Part shown: one piece after another, positions 29,655 through 38,572 of the stretch | Position numbering within the stretch: position 1 is the first letter of the stretch | Layout: the number at the start of each line of letters is the position of its first letter | From: Halomonas alkalisoli | GTDB lineage: Bacteria > Pseudomonadota > Gammaproteobacteria > Pseudomonadales > Halomonadaceae | Assembly (NCBI RefSeq): GCF_021412585.1 | Contig: NZ_JAKCMI010000037.1 | Location: 124,001 to 188,000, forward strand | Length of the DNA stretch: 64,000 nt | Direction: 5' to 3' | The notes under the pieces: generated by a model | What the model was told of the DNA's origin: nothing | Seen by the model: the letters and a program-made list of their open reading frames with translations, nothing else | Databases searched by the model: none | Program-made: the position numbers and the translations under genes

Positions 29655-29722
29655 ATTTTGTTGAAATTCTGTATCCAAAATTCGCAACCTACTGTTTTTT
29701 AATTTTAATTAAGGATAACTAG
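29655..29722. promoter_or_regulatory. AT-rich island upstream of the DUF3141 gene
   Basis: About 65 bp with strongly raised AT content, including a run of T and AATTTTAATTAA, in an otherwise GC-rich region. It overlaps the end of the biotin-carboxylase-like gene. On the minus strand it lies 100-170 bp upstream of the DUF3141 ATG and could be an UP element or binding site. A TATGAT on the minus strand near 29625-29630 is a possible -10, without a good -35. Confidence 0.4.
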
Positions 29723-30647
29723 AGGATACCTGCCACTCCGTCATTGCCCGCCGCTCCCTGCGTTCCGCTTCGGCGGCATCACGCCCCCAGACCAGCAACC
29801 TCGCGTCTGGCGCGCCGACGCCATCACCTCGAGGCCGGTCGAGCCGGACCCCGGGCCCGCCGCTCAGAAAGCCCCCGGGGAACGACAACAAGCGCAAGCG
29901 TGCCTGGCCGGGACGCCCCGGCCCATGCCCCATGTGTCCCACCCGGGGGCGACGCAGGCGACCGCCGCCAACCAGACGCAGCTGCTCAACGGCAAGGTCG
30001 AGTCCGGTAAGCACCTCGGCCAGGCCCTCATAGCCCGTCAAACCGGGCCGCATGGTGACAAAGCCCAGGCGATTACCCACCAGCGTGAAGCTCAGCGTCG
30101 CCAGGCCGACCAGCCCTATCGACTGGGCCCCCTTGACTGCCAACTGGCCCAGATAGGCACGCTGTTCCGGCGTCAGCCTGTCGCTCGGCGCGACCGCACG
30201 GCCCGGGCCCAGAATCTCATGCTCCATCAAGGCAAGCGCCTGCCCTCGGACATCGGCCAGTACCGGCAGATGCAGGGGCGGCGAGGCGTCTTCCGCGGGG
30301 CTGAGCGGCACCCCCGCTTCTCGCATCAACTGGCGGCTGGCCGCCGGGTCGTGCATCGCCGCCACCAGGCTATCCCGGGGGCCGACGAAGGCCAGGCCGG
30401 CCGCTCGGCTGGCCTTGGCAAGGGAGAACTGATCGTCGATGTTAGCTTCGGCGGGATGCAGCAGATCGCAGCCCAGACGTCGGGCATGCGCCACCAGCTC
30501 GTTGCCGCGCCTGCCATCGCTCCCGTGCCAGACCAGCCCAAGCTCGGTGCACGCCTGGCCGGCCCGCAGCGCCTCGAGGCCACTCCCCGCCACCATGACC
30601 GATTGCCAGGCGCTTGGCTGACCGCCAGAGCTGTCGCTAGGTACCAT
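29709..30647 (-). CDS. biotin-carboxylase-like protein lacking the ATP-grasp core
   Basis: 312 residues from ATG 30647 (GAGGATAGG upstream), against about 450 for biotin carboxylase. The N-terminal domain pattern is visible: VMVAGSGLEALRAGQACTEL, LLHPAEANIDDQFSLAKAS (equivalent to [11 protein letters not shown]), GLAFVGPRDSLVAAMHDPAA and LMREAGVPLSP. The glycine-rich ATP-binding segment is missing. The part equivalent to [14 protein letters not shown] reads TMRPGLTGYEGLAE, so ATP and bicarbonate ligands are gone. The last 90 residues are Gly/Arg-rich without recognisable structure. It diverges from a LysR gene. Probably a remnant or a non-catalytic protein; an intact accC is present at 56444. 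Confidence 0.65.
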   Translation of the reverse strand: MVPSDSSGGQPSAWQSVMVAGSGLEALRAGQACTELGLVWHGSDGRRGNELVAHARRLGCDLLHPAEANIDDQFSLAKASRAAGLAFVGPRDSLVAAMHDPAASRQLMREAGVPLSPAEDASPPLHLPVLADVRGQALALMEHEILGPGRAVAPSDRLTPEQRAYLGQLAVKGAQSIGLVGLATLSFTLVGNRLGFVTMRPGLTGYEGLAEVLTGLDLAVEQLRLVGGGRLRRPRVGHMGHGPGRPGQARLRLLSFPGGFLSGGPGVRLDRPRGDGVGAPDARLLVWGRDAAEAERRERRAMTEWQVSSSYP

Positions 30648-30759
30648 GAAGCCTATCCTCGTGGACGCCGAAAACCGGGCATGACCGCTGCCCGCAGGCG
30701 GTGATAGCATGAAATACGATGTTCAATGGGTGCCTGACGCCCCTCCAGCGGATCGATCG

Positions 30760-31749
30760 ATGACCACGCCAAGGCTGCTGAACCGCCTGACCTTTCGCCA
30801 ACTCCAGGTCTTCCAGGCCGTCTATCGCCAACACTCCTACTCCCGAGCGGCCGAAACGCTGGGACTGACCCAGCCCGCAGTCAGCGCCCAGATCCGCCAG
30901 CTGGAACAGGTCCTGGGCCAGCCCCTGTTCAAGTACTCGGGCAAGACGCTGCATGTGCTGCCCGCCGCCGATGCCCTGTCCGCCTCGACCCTGGCCATCT
31001 TCGGCCAGGTCTCACGACTGCAGATGGCGCTCTCGGACATGGCCGGCACCATCTCGGGGGAGCTCAACCTGGCGGCCGTCTCCACCGCCCAATATGTGGT
31101 GCCCCACCTGATCGCACGCTTTCGCGCCCATTATCCCAATGTCCAGGTGCGCCTGCAGGTGTGCAACCGCAGCCAGGCTCTGGAGCGCCTGGCCGAGCGC
31201 CGCGACGACCTGGTGATCATGGCCATGGTGCCCGAAGACGACGACAACCTGATCTTCATGCCGATCCTGGAAAACGAACTGATACCGGTGGTGTGGCCCG
31301 GGCACCCGCTGCTGGCGGCCGCCAACCCCACCCTGGAAGACCTGGCCCAGCACTATCTACTGATGCGCGAGTCGGGATCCGGGGTTCGCACCGCCTTCGA
31401 GCAGCAGGCGGCCGAACAGGACGTCCCCCTGCCCCACACCATGGAGCTTGGTACCAACGAAGCCATCAAGCAGGGTGTGATGGCGCACCTGGGCGTTGCG
31501 GTCCTGCCACGGCTGGCCGTCAAGCTGGAGCTGGGAGCGGGCCTTCTGGCCGAACTCACCCTGCCTGGCTTTCCCCTGCGCCGCTCCTGGTGCACGGTCT
31601 ATCCCCGAGATCGCTTTCCCACCCCGGTAACGGAGCTGTTCCTGCGCTTCGTGCGCGAGCGACTCGGCGAGTTCGACGCTCATTTCAAGGCACCACCCAA
31701 GCCAATTCCGGATCACGGCGTGGTGTGCCTGCCGATTCAGCCGACCTGA
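30760..31749 (+). CDS. LysR-family transcriptional regulator
   Basis: 329 residues from ATG 30760; an upstream ATG at 30709 would add 17 residues and neither has a strong ribosome site. The N-terminal winged helix-turn-helix is clear: LTFRQLQVFQAVYRQHSYSRAAETLGLTQPAVSAQIRQLE in segments typical of LysR. An effector-binding domain with GELNLAAVSTAQYVVPHLI and GTNEAIKQGVMAHLGVAVLP follows. It resembles the CbbR/CfxR branch, but that is only a general impression. It diverges from the biotin-carboxylase-like gene across about 110 bp, the usual arrangement of a LysR regulator and its target. Effector unknown. Confidence 0.88.
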   Translation: MTTPRLLNRLTFRQLQVFQAVYRQHSYSRAAETLGLTQPAVSAQIRQLEQVLGQPLFKYSGKTLHVLPAADALSASTLAIFGQVSRLQMALSDMAGTISGELNLAAVSTAQYVVPHLIARFRAHYPNVQVRLQVCNRSQALERLAERRDDLVIMAMVPEDDDNLIFMPILENELIPVVWPGHPLLAAANPTLEDLAQHYLLMRESGSGVRTAFEQQAAEQDVPLPHTMELGTNEAIKQGVMAHLGVAVLPRLAVKLELGAGLLAELTLPGFPLRRSWCTVYPRDRFPTPVTELFLRFVRERLGEFDAHFKAPPKPIPDHGVVCLPIQPT

Positions 31750-31932
31750 GCCACGGCGCGCCTGCCTCGGCTGTCCCCTCCCGGGGCGAATATGGTAGAT
31801 TAGCGGCCTGCGTCCAACGTATCAATCTGCGCGCCATGCAGCGCTCATGCCGTTGTCGTCGCCCCTTCCGGGCGCCTTCAGCGCATAGCCACATGGCCCT
31901 GGCAGCCGCCGAGTGGAGGGGCTCACACCCTT

Positions 31933-32985
31933 ATGAGCGACAGCACCTCAAAACGCGTGCCCAGCGGTGAGAAATTCCGCAACGAACACGGCATGGCCGT
32001 GATCAAGGATGGCATCAAGCAGCGCAAGCAGGTCGAAGAGCAGCCCGAGCCGGGCCGGAAGCCCCAGTGGCTGCGCGCCCAGATCCCCGGTGGCGAGCGC
32101 TTCGAGGCGGTCAAGAAGAATGTCAGCACGCACCGCCTGAGCACCGTCTGCGCCGAGTCGCACTGCCCCAACATGGGTGAGTGCTGGAGCAACGGCACGG
32201 CCACCATCATGCTGATGGGGTCGGTGTGCACGCGCGCCTGTCGCTTCTGCGCCGTGGATACCGGCAACCCCAGGGGCTGGCTCGACAGCGAGGAGCCTGC
32301 CAACACCGCCAAGTCGGTGGAGCTGATGGGGCTGCGCTACGTGGTGCTGACCTCGGTGGATCGCGACGACCTGCCCGATGGCGGTGCGACGCACTACGCC
32401 GACTGCATCCGCGCCATCAAGGCGAACACGCCCAAGGTGGTGGTGGAAGCCCTCACCCCCGATTTCGACGGCGACCCGCAGGCCATCGAGCGCGTCGTCG
32501 ATTCCGGCCTGGAGGTCTTTGCCCAGAACGTCGAGACGGTGGAGCGCCTTACGCATCGGGTACGCGACCCGCGTGCCGGCTACCGCAAGACGCTCGACGT
32601 GCTGGCCCATGCCAAGCGATACAAGCCCGAGGTCCTGACCAAGACCAGCCTCATGCTGGGCCTGGGCGAGACCGAGGAGGAGATCCTGGCCACCCTCGAC
32701 GACCTGCGCGCCATCGGCGTGGATATCGTCACCCTCGGCCAGTACCTGCGCCCCACGCGCAACCACCTGCCGGTCGAACGCTGGGTCACCCCCCAGGAGT
32801 TCGAACGCTATCGTCAACTGGGGCTGGAAAAGGGCTTTCTGGAAGTGGCCTCGGGACCGCTGGTTCGTTCCAGCTATCGCGCCGACCAGGTTTTCGAGAA
32901 GAACAATCTCGGCCTCGCGGCGCCCGCCGAGGTGCCGGGCCAGGCAGCGGATACCAACCGTATCGACGCCATCAACGTGGGATAA
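31933..32985 (+). CDS. lipA: lipoyl synthase
   Basis: 350 residues, a radical-SAM enzyme that inserts two sulfurs into octanoyl groups on carrier domains. Auxiliary iron-sulfur cluster ligands are in [12 protein letters not shown] near 73-84, and the radical-SAM CxxxCxxC is in CTRACRFC near 98-105. GLGETEEEI and [16 protein letters not shown] are also present. GGAGGGG lies about 11 bases before ATG. It runs towards lipB and overlaps its 3' end by 14 bp, unlike E. coli, where both are on the same strand. A possible -10 (TAGATT) lies near 31796 in the 183-bp gap; nothing else was seen there. Confidence 0.97.
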   Translation: MSDSTSKRVPSGEKFRNEHGMAVIKDGIKQRKQVEEQPEPGRKPQWLRAQIPGGERFEAVKKNVSTHRLSTVCAESHCPNMGECWSNGTATIMLMGSVCTRACRFCAVDTGNPRGWLDSEEPANTAKSVELMGLRYVVLTSVDRDDLPDGGATHYADCIRAIKANTPKVVVEALTPDFDGDPQAIERVVDSGLEVFAQNVETVERLTHRVRDPRAGYRKTLDVLAHAKRYKPEVLTKTSLMLGLGETEEEILATLDDLRAIGVDIVTLGQYLRPTRNHLPVERWVTPQEFERYRQLGLEKGFLEVASGPLVRSSYRADQVFEKNNLGLAAPAEVPGQAADTNRIDAINVG

Positions 32986-33604
32986 CCAGCTCCCCGTCCA
33001 GCTCGAGCGCCAGGCACTGCGCCAGGCGCTCCCCCACGACCTCAGCCCCGGGGCAGTCGATGACCAGGTCGGCCAGACGCGTCATGGCCATGCCCGCGTA
33101 GCCACAGGGGTTGATGCGGTCGAAGGGCGAGAGATCCCCATCGACGTTGAGTGCTACCCCATGAAAACTCGCCCCGCGACGAATGCGCAGCCCCAGCGAG
33201 GCGATCTTGGCCTGACCCACATAGACTCCGGGGGCATCGGGCCGCGCTCGCGCCTCCACCTCGAATTCCGCCAGCACGGCGATCACGGCGTTTTCCAGTG
33301 CTGAAACCAGATCGCGCACGCCAAGCCGGGCACGTCGTACATCCAGCAGCGGGTAGAGCACCACCTGCCCGGGCCCATGATAGGTCACCTGCCCACCACG
33401 ATCGGTCTGTACCACGGGAATATCGCCCGGCATCAGCAGATGCTCCGGCTTGCCGGCCTGGCCCTGGGTGAATACCGGATCGTGTTCCACCAGCCACAGC
33501 TGGTCGGGAGTATGCTCGTCACGACTATCGGTCAGCGTGCGCATGGCCTGCCAGACCGGCTCGTAGGCGCGGCGGCCCAGGCGATGGAGCTCAAGCTCGC
33601 CCAT
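32972..33604 (-). CDS. lipB: octanoyl-[acyl-carrier-protein] transferase
   Basis: 210 residues from ATG 33604, which overlaps the ybeD stop (TGATG). It moves octanoate from acyl carrier protein to lipoyl domains, the step before LipA. Conserved features: [20 protein letters not shown], the lysine in [12 protein letters not shown] and the catalytic cysteine in [12 protein letters not shown]. It is the last gene of the rlpA-dacA-ybeD-lipB run, and its stop lies inside the 3' end of the convergent lipA. Confidence 0.96.
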   Translation of the reverse strand: MGELELHRLGRRAYEPVWQAMRTLTDSRDEHTPDQLWLVEHDPVFTQGQAGKPEHLLMPGDIPVVQTDRGGQVTYHGPGQVVLYPLLDVRRARLGVRDLVSALENAVIAVLAEFEVEARARPDAPGVYVGQAKIASLGLRIRRGASFHGVALNVDGDLSPFDRINPCGYAGMAMTRLADLVIDCPGAEVVGERLAQCLALELDGELVIPR

Positions 33605-33924
33605 CAAACCACCATGTGGACGCGCCCGGTGGCCTTGAGCTCGGCGAACAGCGCCTTGAGCTGGGCCTCACCGGTGGCACGCATGGTCAGCCTCACCGAC
33701 TGAAAGCGCGCATTGCGGCTCTCCACCACTTCCAGCGTCGTTGCATCGAACTCGCTGTCGTGGCGTGACACCACCTGACAGACCATCGCAGCGAAATCCT
33801 CGGCGGCATCCCCCACCACCTTGATCGGGTAGTCGCAGGGGAAGGTGATCGTGGGCGCCCCCCCGGGGGCCGCTGTCTGTGTCTTTGCTGCCCGACGCAG
33901 GTCGCGCAGGTTCCTGTCGGTCAT
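33604..33924 (-). CDS. ybeD: YbeD/DUF493 family protein
   Basis: 106 residues from ATG 33924; a start at 33942 is possible but has no better site. [19 protein letters not shown], then [20 protein letters not shown] and a final RVHMVV match the small ACT-like fold of DUF493. Its position between dacA and lipB is conserved across gammaproteobacteria. The biochemical role is not established. Translation of lipB appears coupled to it. A 7-bp hairpin (33950-33966) lies upstream. Confidence 0.9.
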   Translation of the reverse strand: MTDRNLRDLRRAAKTQTAAPGGAPTITFPCDYPIKVVGDAAEDFAAMVCQVVSRHDSEFDATTLEVVESRNARFQSVRLTMRATGEAQLKALFAELKATGRVHMVV

Positions 33925-33949
33925 GACCGTCCTACCCTTCAAAGCATTT

Positions 33950-33966
33950 CCGAGTATTTTACTCGG
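33950..33966 (-). other. hairpin between dacA and ybeD
   Basis: CCGAGTA-TTT-TACTCGG, a perfect 7-bp inverted repeat in the 89-bp gap. No U tract follows on the minus strand; it may modulate read-through from dacA to ybeD-lipB. Confidence 0.4.
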
Positions 33967-34013
33967 CTATTCAACACGACCCAAGGACCGCCCAGGAGCC
34001 TGTCGGATTTGAC

Positions 34014-35237
34014 CTAGCCGAACCAGCCGCCGATCAGGTTGCTGAAGAAGCGCCTGACCTGATCGAACAGGCGCTTGAAGATATTGCCCTCCTCGATCGA
34101 CTCCAGCGCCACCAGGGCCTGCTCGCCGACGATATCGTCGCCCAGGCGCACCTCCAGCGTTCCCACACGATCACCCTGGCTGATCGGGGCGGAGAGATCC
34201 TGGCGGATGTCGAGACGGGCCCCGAGCTCCTGATTACGGGCACGGGGAACGGTCATGAACACGTTCTCGTCGACGCCAACGCGCAGCTCGTTCCTCTCAC
34301 CGCCCCAGACGCGGGGCGTATTGAGCACGGCGCCCTGCTCGTAGAGATTCATTGTCTCGTAGTAACGGAAGCCGTAGCTGAGCAACTTCTGCGTCTCCTG
34401 TGCCCGAGCCTCCTCGGAGCTGGTGCCCATCACCACCGAAATCAGGCGCATGTCGTCACGCTTGGCTGACGCCACCAGACCGTAGCCGGCCTCGGTCGTC
34501 CAACCCGTCTTCAGCCCATCGACGGTAGGATCACGCCACAGCAGGCGATTGCGATTGGGCTGACGAATGTCGCTGTAGGTGAAGTACCTTTCGGCATAGA
34601 CCGCGTAGTGCTCGGGATAATCGTTGATGATGTATTGCGAAAGCAGCGCCATGTCGCGGGCCGAGGAGTACTGCTCCGGATGCGGCAGGCCGGTGGCGTT
34701 GGTGAAATTGGTATTGTGCAGCCCGAGGCGCGTGGCGTGCTGGTTCATCAGGTCGGCAAAGGGCGCCTCGCCGCCGGCCAGGTGCTCGGCCACGGCGACG
34801 CTGGCGTCATTGCCGGAGGCAATGATGATGCCGTAGAGCAGGTCGCGGATCGACACTTCGGTATCGACCTCGATGAACATCTTCGAACCCCCGGTGCGCC
34901 AGGCGTTCTCGCTGACGCGCACCATGTCGTCCATGCCGATATTGCCGCGATCCAGCTCACGCTCCACCAGGTAGGCCGTCATGAGCTTGGTGAGGCTCGC
35001 CGGGGGCAGGCGCTCGTCGGCATTGTGCTCGACCAGCACCCGGCCGCTGTCGGCATCCATGAGAAACCACGACTTGGCAGCAATCTGAGGGGGGGCGGGA
35101 ATCATGGTCTGAGGCGCAGGCACCTGAGGTGTAGGCACCGCCTGGGCCTGGGCCAGCGCCTGGGCCGTCATCAGGACCAGACTCAACAGCATCACCGGCA
35201 GCAGTAGCGGACGGAGTTTACGAAACAGCACTCTCAT
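34014..35237 (-). CDS. dacA: D-alanyl-D-alanine carboxypeptidase (PBP5/6 type)
   Basis: About 407 residues from ATG 35237; starts at 35252 and 35261 are in frame and the signal peptide (MRVLFRKLRPLLLPVMLLS...) best fits 35237. It trims the terminal D-Ala from peptidoglycan stem peptides. Penicillin-binding motifs are complete: SLTKLM (SxxK), SGNDAS (SxN) and KTGWT (KTG). The C-terminal PBP5 beta domain and a final amphipathic anchor (KRLFDQVRRFFSNLIGGWFG) are present. It follows rlpA by about 49 bp. Confidence 0.96.
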   Translation of the reverse strand: MRVLFRKLRPLLLPVMLLSLVLMTAQALAQAQAVPTPQVPAPQTMIPAPPQIAAKSWFLMDADSGRVLVEHNADERLPPASLTKLMTAYLVERELDRGNIGMDDMVRVSENAWRTGGSKMFIEVDTEVSIRDLLYGIIIASGNDASVAVAEHLAGGEAPFADLMNQHATRLGLHNTNFTNATGLPHPEQYSSARDMALLSQYIINDYPEHYAVYAERYFTYSDIRQPNRNRLLWRDPTVDGLKTGWTTEAGYGLVASAKRDDMRLISVVMGTSSEEARAQETQKLLSYGFRYYETMNLYEQGAVLNTPRVWGGERNELRVGVDENVFMTVPRARNQELGARLDIRQDLSAPISQGDRVGTLEVRLGDDIVGEQALVALESIEEGNIFKRLFDQVRRFFSNLIGGWFG

Positions 35238-35286
35238 TGGTTCGGATCTCATCGAAAACATCGGAAAGTCAGGAGCAAGGCGCCGA

Positions 35287-36291
35287 TCAGTCGGCACCAT
35301 TGACGATAAAGGTCTGGTCAAAACCGGCGCGCCTCAGTTCGTCGCGTGCCGGTTCGACCTGGGCAGCGCTGGCCAATGGCCCAACCTGTACCCGGTACAT
35401 CCCCGCGGAGTCGGCCACCCGGACGGGATGCGACAGTTCATTGTCGAGCCTCGCCTTCAGCGCCCGGGCATTGTCCACCGACCCCAGTGCCGCGATCTGC
35501 AGATAGATGGCGCCCTGGTCAGTGACTGGTTCCGCCGTGGCTCGACCCGACGCAGCCACCTCCTGTGCCGAACCGCTGGCTGGCGCCGACACGGCCTGTC
35601 GGGCCGGCTCCGCCTGTGCAGCCCGAGCCTCGGTGGCAGGCGGGGATTGGACCGCCGGCGAGGCTGTCCGGTTCTCACCATTGCGGCCATTTTCTGCCAG
35701 CCACCGCTCGGGGTCTATCGCCTCCACCTTCACCCGGCCGGTGCCACGGCCCAGGATATCCAGGCGCGCCGCGGCGGCATAGGAGAGGTCGATCTCACGG
35801 TCGTTGTGGAAGGGTCCCCGATCGTTGACCCGCACGATCACGGACCGGCCGTTCTCCAGGCTCGTCACCCTGGCATAGGTAGGCAGCGGGAGCGAGCGAT
35901 GCGCGGCGGACATCTTGTACATGTCATAGATTTCGCCATTCGACGTGGCATAGCCGTGGAACTTCTCGCCGTACCAGGAGGCGGTTCCCTGCCGGGCGTA
36001 GCCGCTGGCATCGGGCAGCACCCGGTAGGTCTTGCCCCATACCTCATAGGTCGGGCGGTTGCCACCACGGGACGGCGCCTCGACGCGGGGCACCGCATCC
36101 GGGATGGTACTGACGTCTGGCGGGTTCTCGGGGTAGGCATCGCCGCTCATGGCATAGCGCCCGCCGCCCGAGGGTGCCGACGAGGGGGCGCTACGCGAAG
36201 CCTCACGCTCACCCGAGGGCGGTGAACCACCGCCACCGGCACAGCCCGCCAGCAGCGTGGCCAGTGCCAGGCCGAGATACCAGGGCTTCAT
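35287..36291 (-). CDS. rlpA: septal ring lytic transglycosylase RlpA
   Basis: 334 residues. Lipoprotein signal with lipobox LLAGC (about 13-17), a low-complexity linker, then the double-psi beta-barrel: QGTASWYGEKFHGYATSNGE and VRVNDRGPFHNDREIDLSYA, which hold the conserved residues of RlpA. A second Ala/Pro-rich linker leads to a C-terminal SPOR domain (about 258-334, IYLQIAALGSVDNARALKAR) that binds denuded glycan at the division site. The ATG overlaps the mltB stop by 4 bases. Confidence 0.93.
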   Translation of the reverse strand: MKPWYLGLALATLLAGCAGGGGSPPSGEREASRSAPSSAPSGGGRYAMSGDAYPENPPDVSTIPDAVPRVEAPSRGGNRPTYEVWGKTYRVLPDASGYARQGTASWYGEKFHGYATSNGEIYDMYKMSAAHRSLPLPTYARVTSLENGRSVIVRVNDRGPFHNDREIDLSYAAAARLDILGRGTGRVKVEAIDPERWLAENGRNGENRTASPAVQSPPATEARAAQAEPARQAVSAPASGSAQEVAASGRATAEPVTDQGAIYLQIAALGSVDNARALKARLDNELSHPVRVADSAGMYRVQVGPLASAAQVEPARDELRRAGFDQTFIVNGAD

Positions 36292-37352
36292 TTACCACCC
36301 CCGGTGCCGTTGCTCGTCGGCTCGAGCGGGTGTGCTTCCAGCTCACGCGAGGCTTCGATCGCCTCGGCCAGCTCGGTTACCGCCATGGCATAGAGATGGC
36401 TGTGGTTGTAGCGGGTGATGACGTAGAAATTCTCATGACCCACCCGGTAGCGCCAAGCCTCTTCGGACACCTCCAGGGAGAGCGGCACCACCAGGGCATC
36501 GTCATCGAGGCCGGCCTCGACCCGGATACCCGCCTCGACAAGCTCGGCGACGCTGGCATAGGGCCTGGCCGTGCGGTTGAAATCCACAGTCGCCGGCGGC
36601 GTGTCCGGCCCCTGGGCCTCATGATAGATCGGGCTGCCCGGCTGCCAGCCATGCTCCGCAAAATAGTTGGCGACGCTGCCGATGGCGTCGACCGGATTGG
36701 TCCACAGGTCCCGCACGCCGTCACCGTCGAAATCCACGGCATAGGCGCGGTAGCTGGTCGGAATGAATTGCGGGTAGCCCATGGCGCCGGCGTAGGAACC
36801 CTTCAGGCTGCCCGGCTCCACGTCCTGCTCCCGGGTGATTTCGAGAAAGGCCGTCAGCTCACCATGAAAGAAACTGCCCCGGACGGGATGATGGAAGGCC
36901 AGGGTCGACAGCGAGTCGATGACCCGATGGCGACCGGTAAAGCGCCCGTAGCTGGTCTCGACGCCGATGATGGCGGCGATCATTTCCGCCGGTACGCCAT
37001 ATTTGTCTTCGGCGCGGGCGAACGCATCATGATGCGCCTCGATGAAGGCCACGCCCCGCTCGATCCGCTCCAGCTGCAGGAAGATTTCCCGGTACTCGTC
37101 CCAGCGCAGCCGCCGCTCCGCGGCGCCTTCCATCGCGTCCAGCACACCTTGCTGGAACTCGGCACTGCGCAGGGCCGCCTCCAGCCACTCTCGCTCGATA
37201 CCCCGATCGGCGAGAGTCTCGACAAGCTGCCTCGCTCCATCGTGTTCCGCTGGGTCGAAGTCTGCGGCACTCGACCCTGGCGCCAGCATCAACATGGCCA
37301 ATGCGGCAACGGCGGTACCGCTGGCCCTTTTCCATTTACCCACTGGCATCAT
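36288..37352 (-). CDS. mltB: membrane-associated lytic murein transglycosylase B
   Basis: 354 residues with a signal sequence (about 1-30, ending GSSAAD) but no lipobox cysteine, so a soluble periplasmic (Slt35/SltB-like) form is likely. The catalytic glutamate is in IIGVETSYGRFTGRH near 128-142. SYAGAMGYPQFIPTSYRAYA and DFDGDGVRDLWTNPVDAIGS, with the calcium-binding EF-hand-like loop, match the family. It lies between rodA and rlpA. Adjacent ATGs at 37352 and 37349, about 10 bases after AGGAG. Confidence 0.93.
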   Translation of the reverse strand: MMPVGKWKRASGTAVAALAMLMLAPGSSAADFDPAEHDGARQLVETLADRGIEREWLEAALRSAEFQQGVLDAMEGAAERRLRWDEYREIFLQLERIERGVAFIEAHHDAFARAEDKYGVPAEMIAAIIGVETSYGRFTGRHRVIDSLSTLAFHHPVRGSFFHGELTAFLEITREQDVEPGSLKGSYAGAMGYPQFIPTSYRAYAVDFDGDGVRDLWTNPVDAIGSVANYFAEHGWQPGSPIYHEAQGPDTPPATVDFNRTARPYASVAELVEAGIRVEAGLDDDALVVPLSLEVSEEAWRYRVGHENFYVITRYNHSHLYAMAVTELAEAIEASRELEAHPLEPTSNGTGGGK

Positions 37353-37408
37353 TCGCTCGCCACTCCTGCTGGGGCCTGTCGGTCAGATAGGATCATCGTC
37401 CACCGTCG

Positions 37409-38569
37409 CTAACGCGGCAACAGGCGACGGTGACCATGAATGGACATGAGAATACCGAAACCCGCCAGCAAGGTCACGCTGGAGGTCCCACCGTAACTGA
37501 CCAGCGGCAGGGGCACGCCGACCACCGGCAGGATTCCGCTGACCATGCCGACATTGACGAAGACATAGATGAAGAACGTCAGAATGATACTGCCACCGAG
37601 CAGCCGGCCGAAGGTATCGTGTGCCCCTGCCGACAACCACAGGCCACGGGTGACGATCATGAGATAGAGCAACAGCACGACCAGCATGCCCATGAGCCCG
37701 AACTCCTCACCCAGCACGGCAACGATGAAGTCCGTATGCCGCTCGGGCAGGAACTCGAGCTGGGACTGGGTGCCCTGAAGCCAGCCCTTGCCCCAGACGC
37801 CGCCGCTGCCGATGGCGGTAGTGGACTGGATGATATTCCAGCCGGCGCCCAGCGGATCGCTTTCGGGGTTGAGGAAGGTGAGAACCCGTTGGCGCTGATA
37901 GTTGTGCAGGTTCAGCCACAGCAGCGGCAAGGCGGCGGCGGCCAGCACGCCCAGGAAGGCGATGAAGCGCCAGGAGAGACCCGCCAGCAGTATCACGAAT
38001 ACCGCTGCACAGGTGACAAGCAGGGAAGTGCCCAGGTCGGGCTGGCGAGCGATCAGCAGTACCGGAACGCCGATCAACGCGGCGCAGACGAGCAGGTCAT
38101 GCCAGCGGGGCGGTAGCTCCCGACGGCTCAGCCACGCCGCCACCATCAGCGGCATGGCCAGCTTCATCAGCTCCGATGGCTGGAAACGCACCACGCCGGG
38201 AATGGTCAACCAGCGTTTCGCCCCCATGCCCATGTCGCCCACCAGCTCGACCGCCACCAGCATGAGCAGGCTGGCCCCGTAGACCAGCGGAGCCCAGCGC
38301 AGCAAGGTGCTTGGCGTCAGCTGCGCCAGCAGCAGCATGACCACCACCGCCACCAGGAAACGGGTTCCCTGGGCGATGACCGCATCCATATGCTGACCGC
38401 TGGCGCTGTAGAGCACACCCAGGCCGGCCACCATCAGTACCAGCAGCATGAGTAACAGCCAGGGGTCGAGATGGGTACGCTCCCAGATGCTCTTGCGACG
38501 GGCAATCCCGCTCTCGGGTGCACGCACCGGCCGGCGGCGCAGGCTTCTGGTCAGGTACGTCAATGCCAT
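37409..38569 (-). CDS. mrdB: rod-shape glycosyltransferase RodA (SEDS)
   Basis: 386 residues with about ten membrane helices. It polymerises lipid II during cell elongation together with PBP2. SEDS signatures: QPSELMKLAMPLMVA, RQPDLGTSLLV, LPERHTDFIVAVLGEEFG and a final GVPLPLVSYGGTSSV. It starts 3 bp after the mrdA stop, with AGGAAA upstream. Also called rodA. Confidence 0.96.
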   Translation of the reverse strand: MALTYLTRSLRRRPVRAPESGIARRKSIWERTHLDPWLLLMLLVLMVAGLGVLYSASGQHMDAVIAQGTRFLVAVVVMLLLAQLTPSTLLRWAPLVYGASLLMLVAVELVGDMGMGAKRWLTIPGVVRFQPSELMKLAMPLMVAAWLSRRELPPRWHDLLVCAALIGVPVLLIARQPDLGTSLLVTCAAVFVILLAGLSWRFIAFLGVLAAAALPLLWLNLHNYQRQRVLTFLNPESDPLGAGWNIIQSTTAIGSGGVWGKGWLQGTQSQLEFLPERHTDFIVAVLGEEFGLMGMLVVLLLYLMIVTRGLWLSAGAHDTFGRLLGGSIILTFFIYVFVNVGMVSGILPVVGVPLPLVSYGGTSSVTLLAGFGILMSIHGHRRLLPR

Positions 38570-38572
38570 CGA

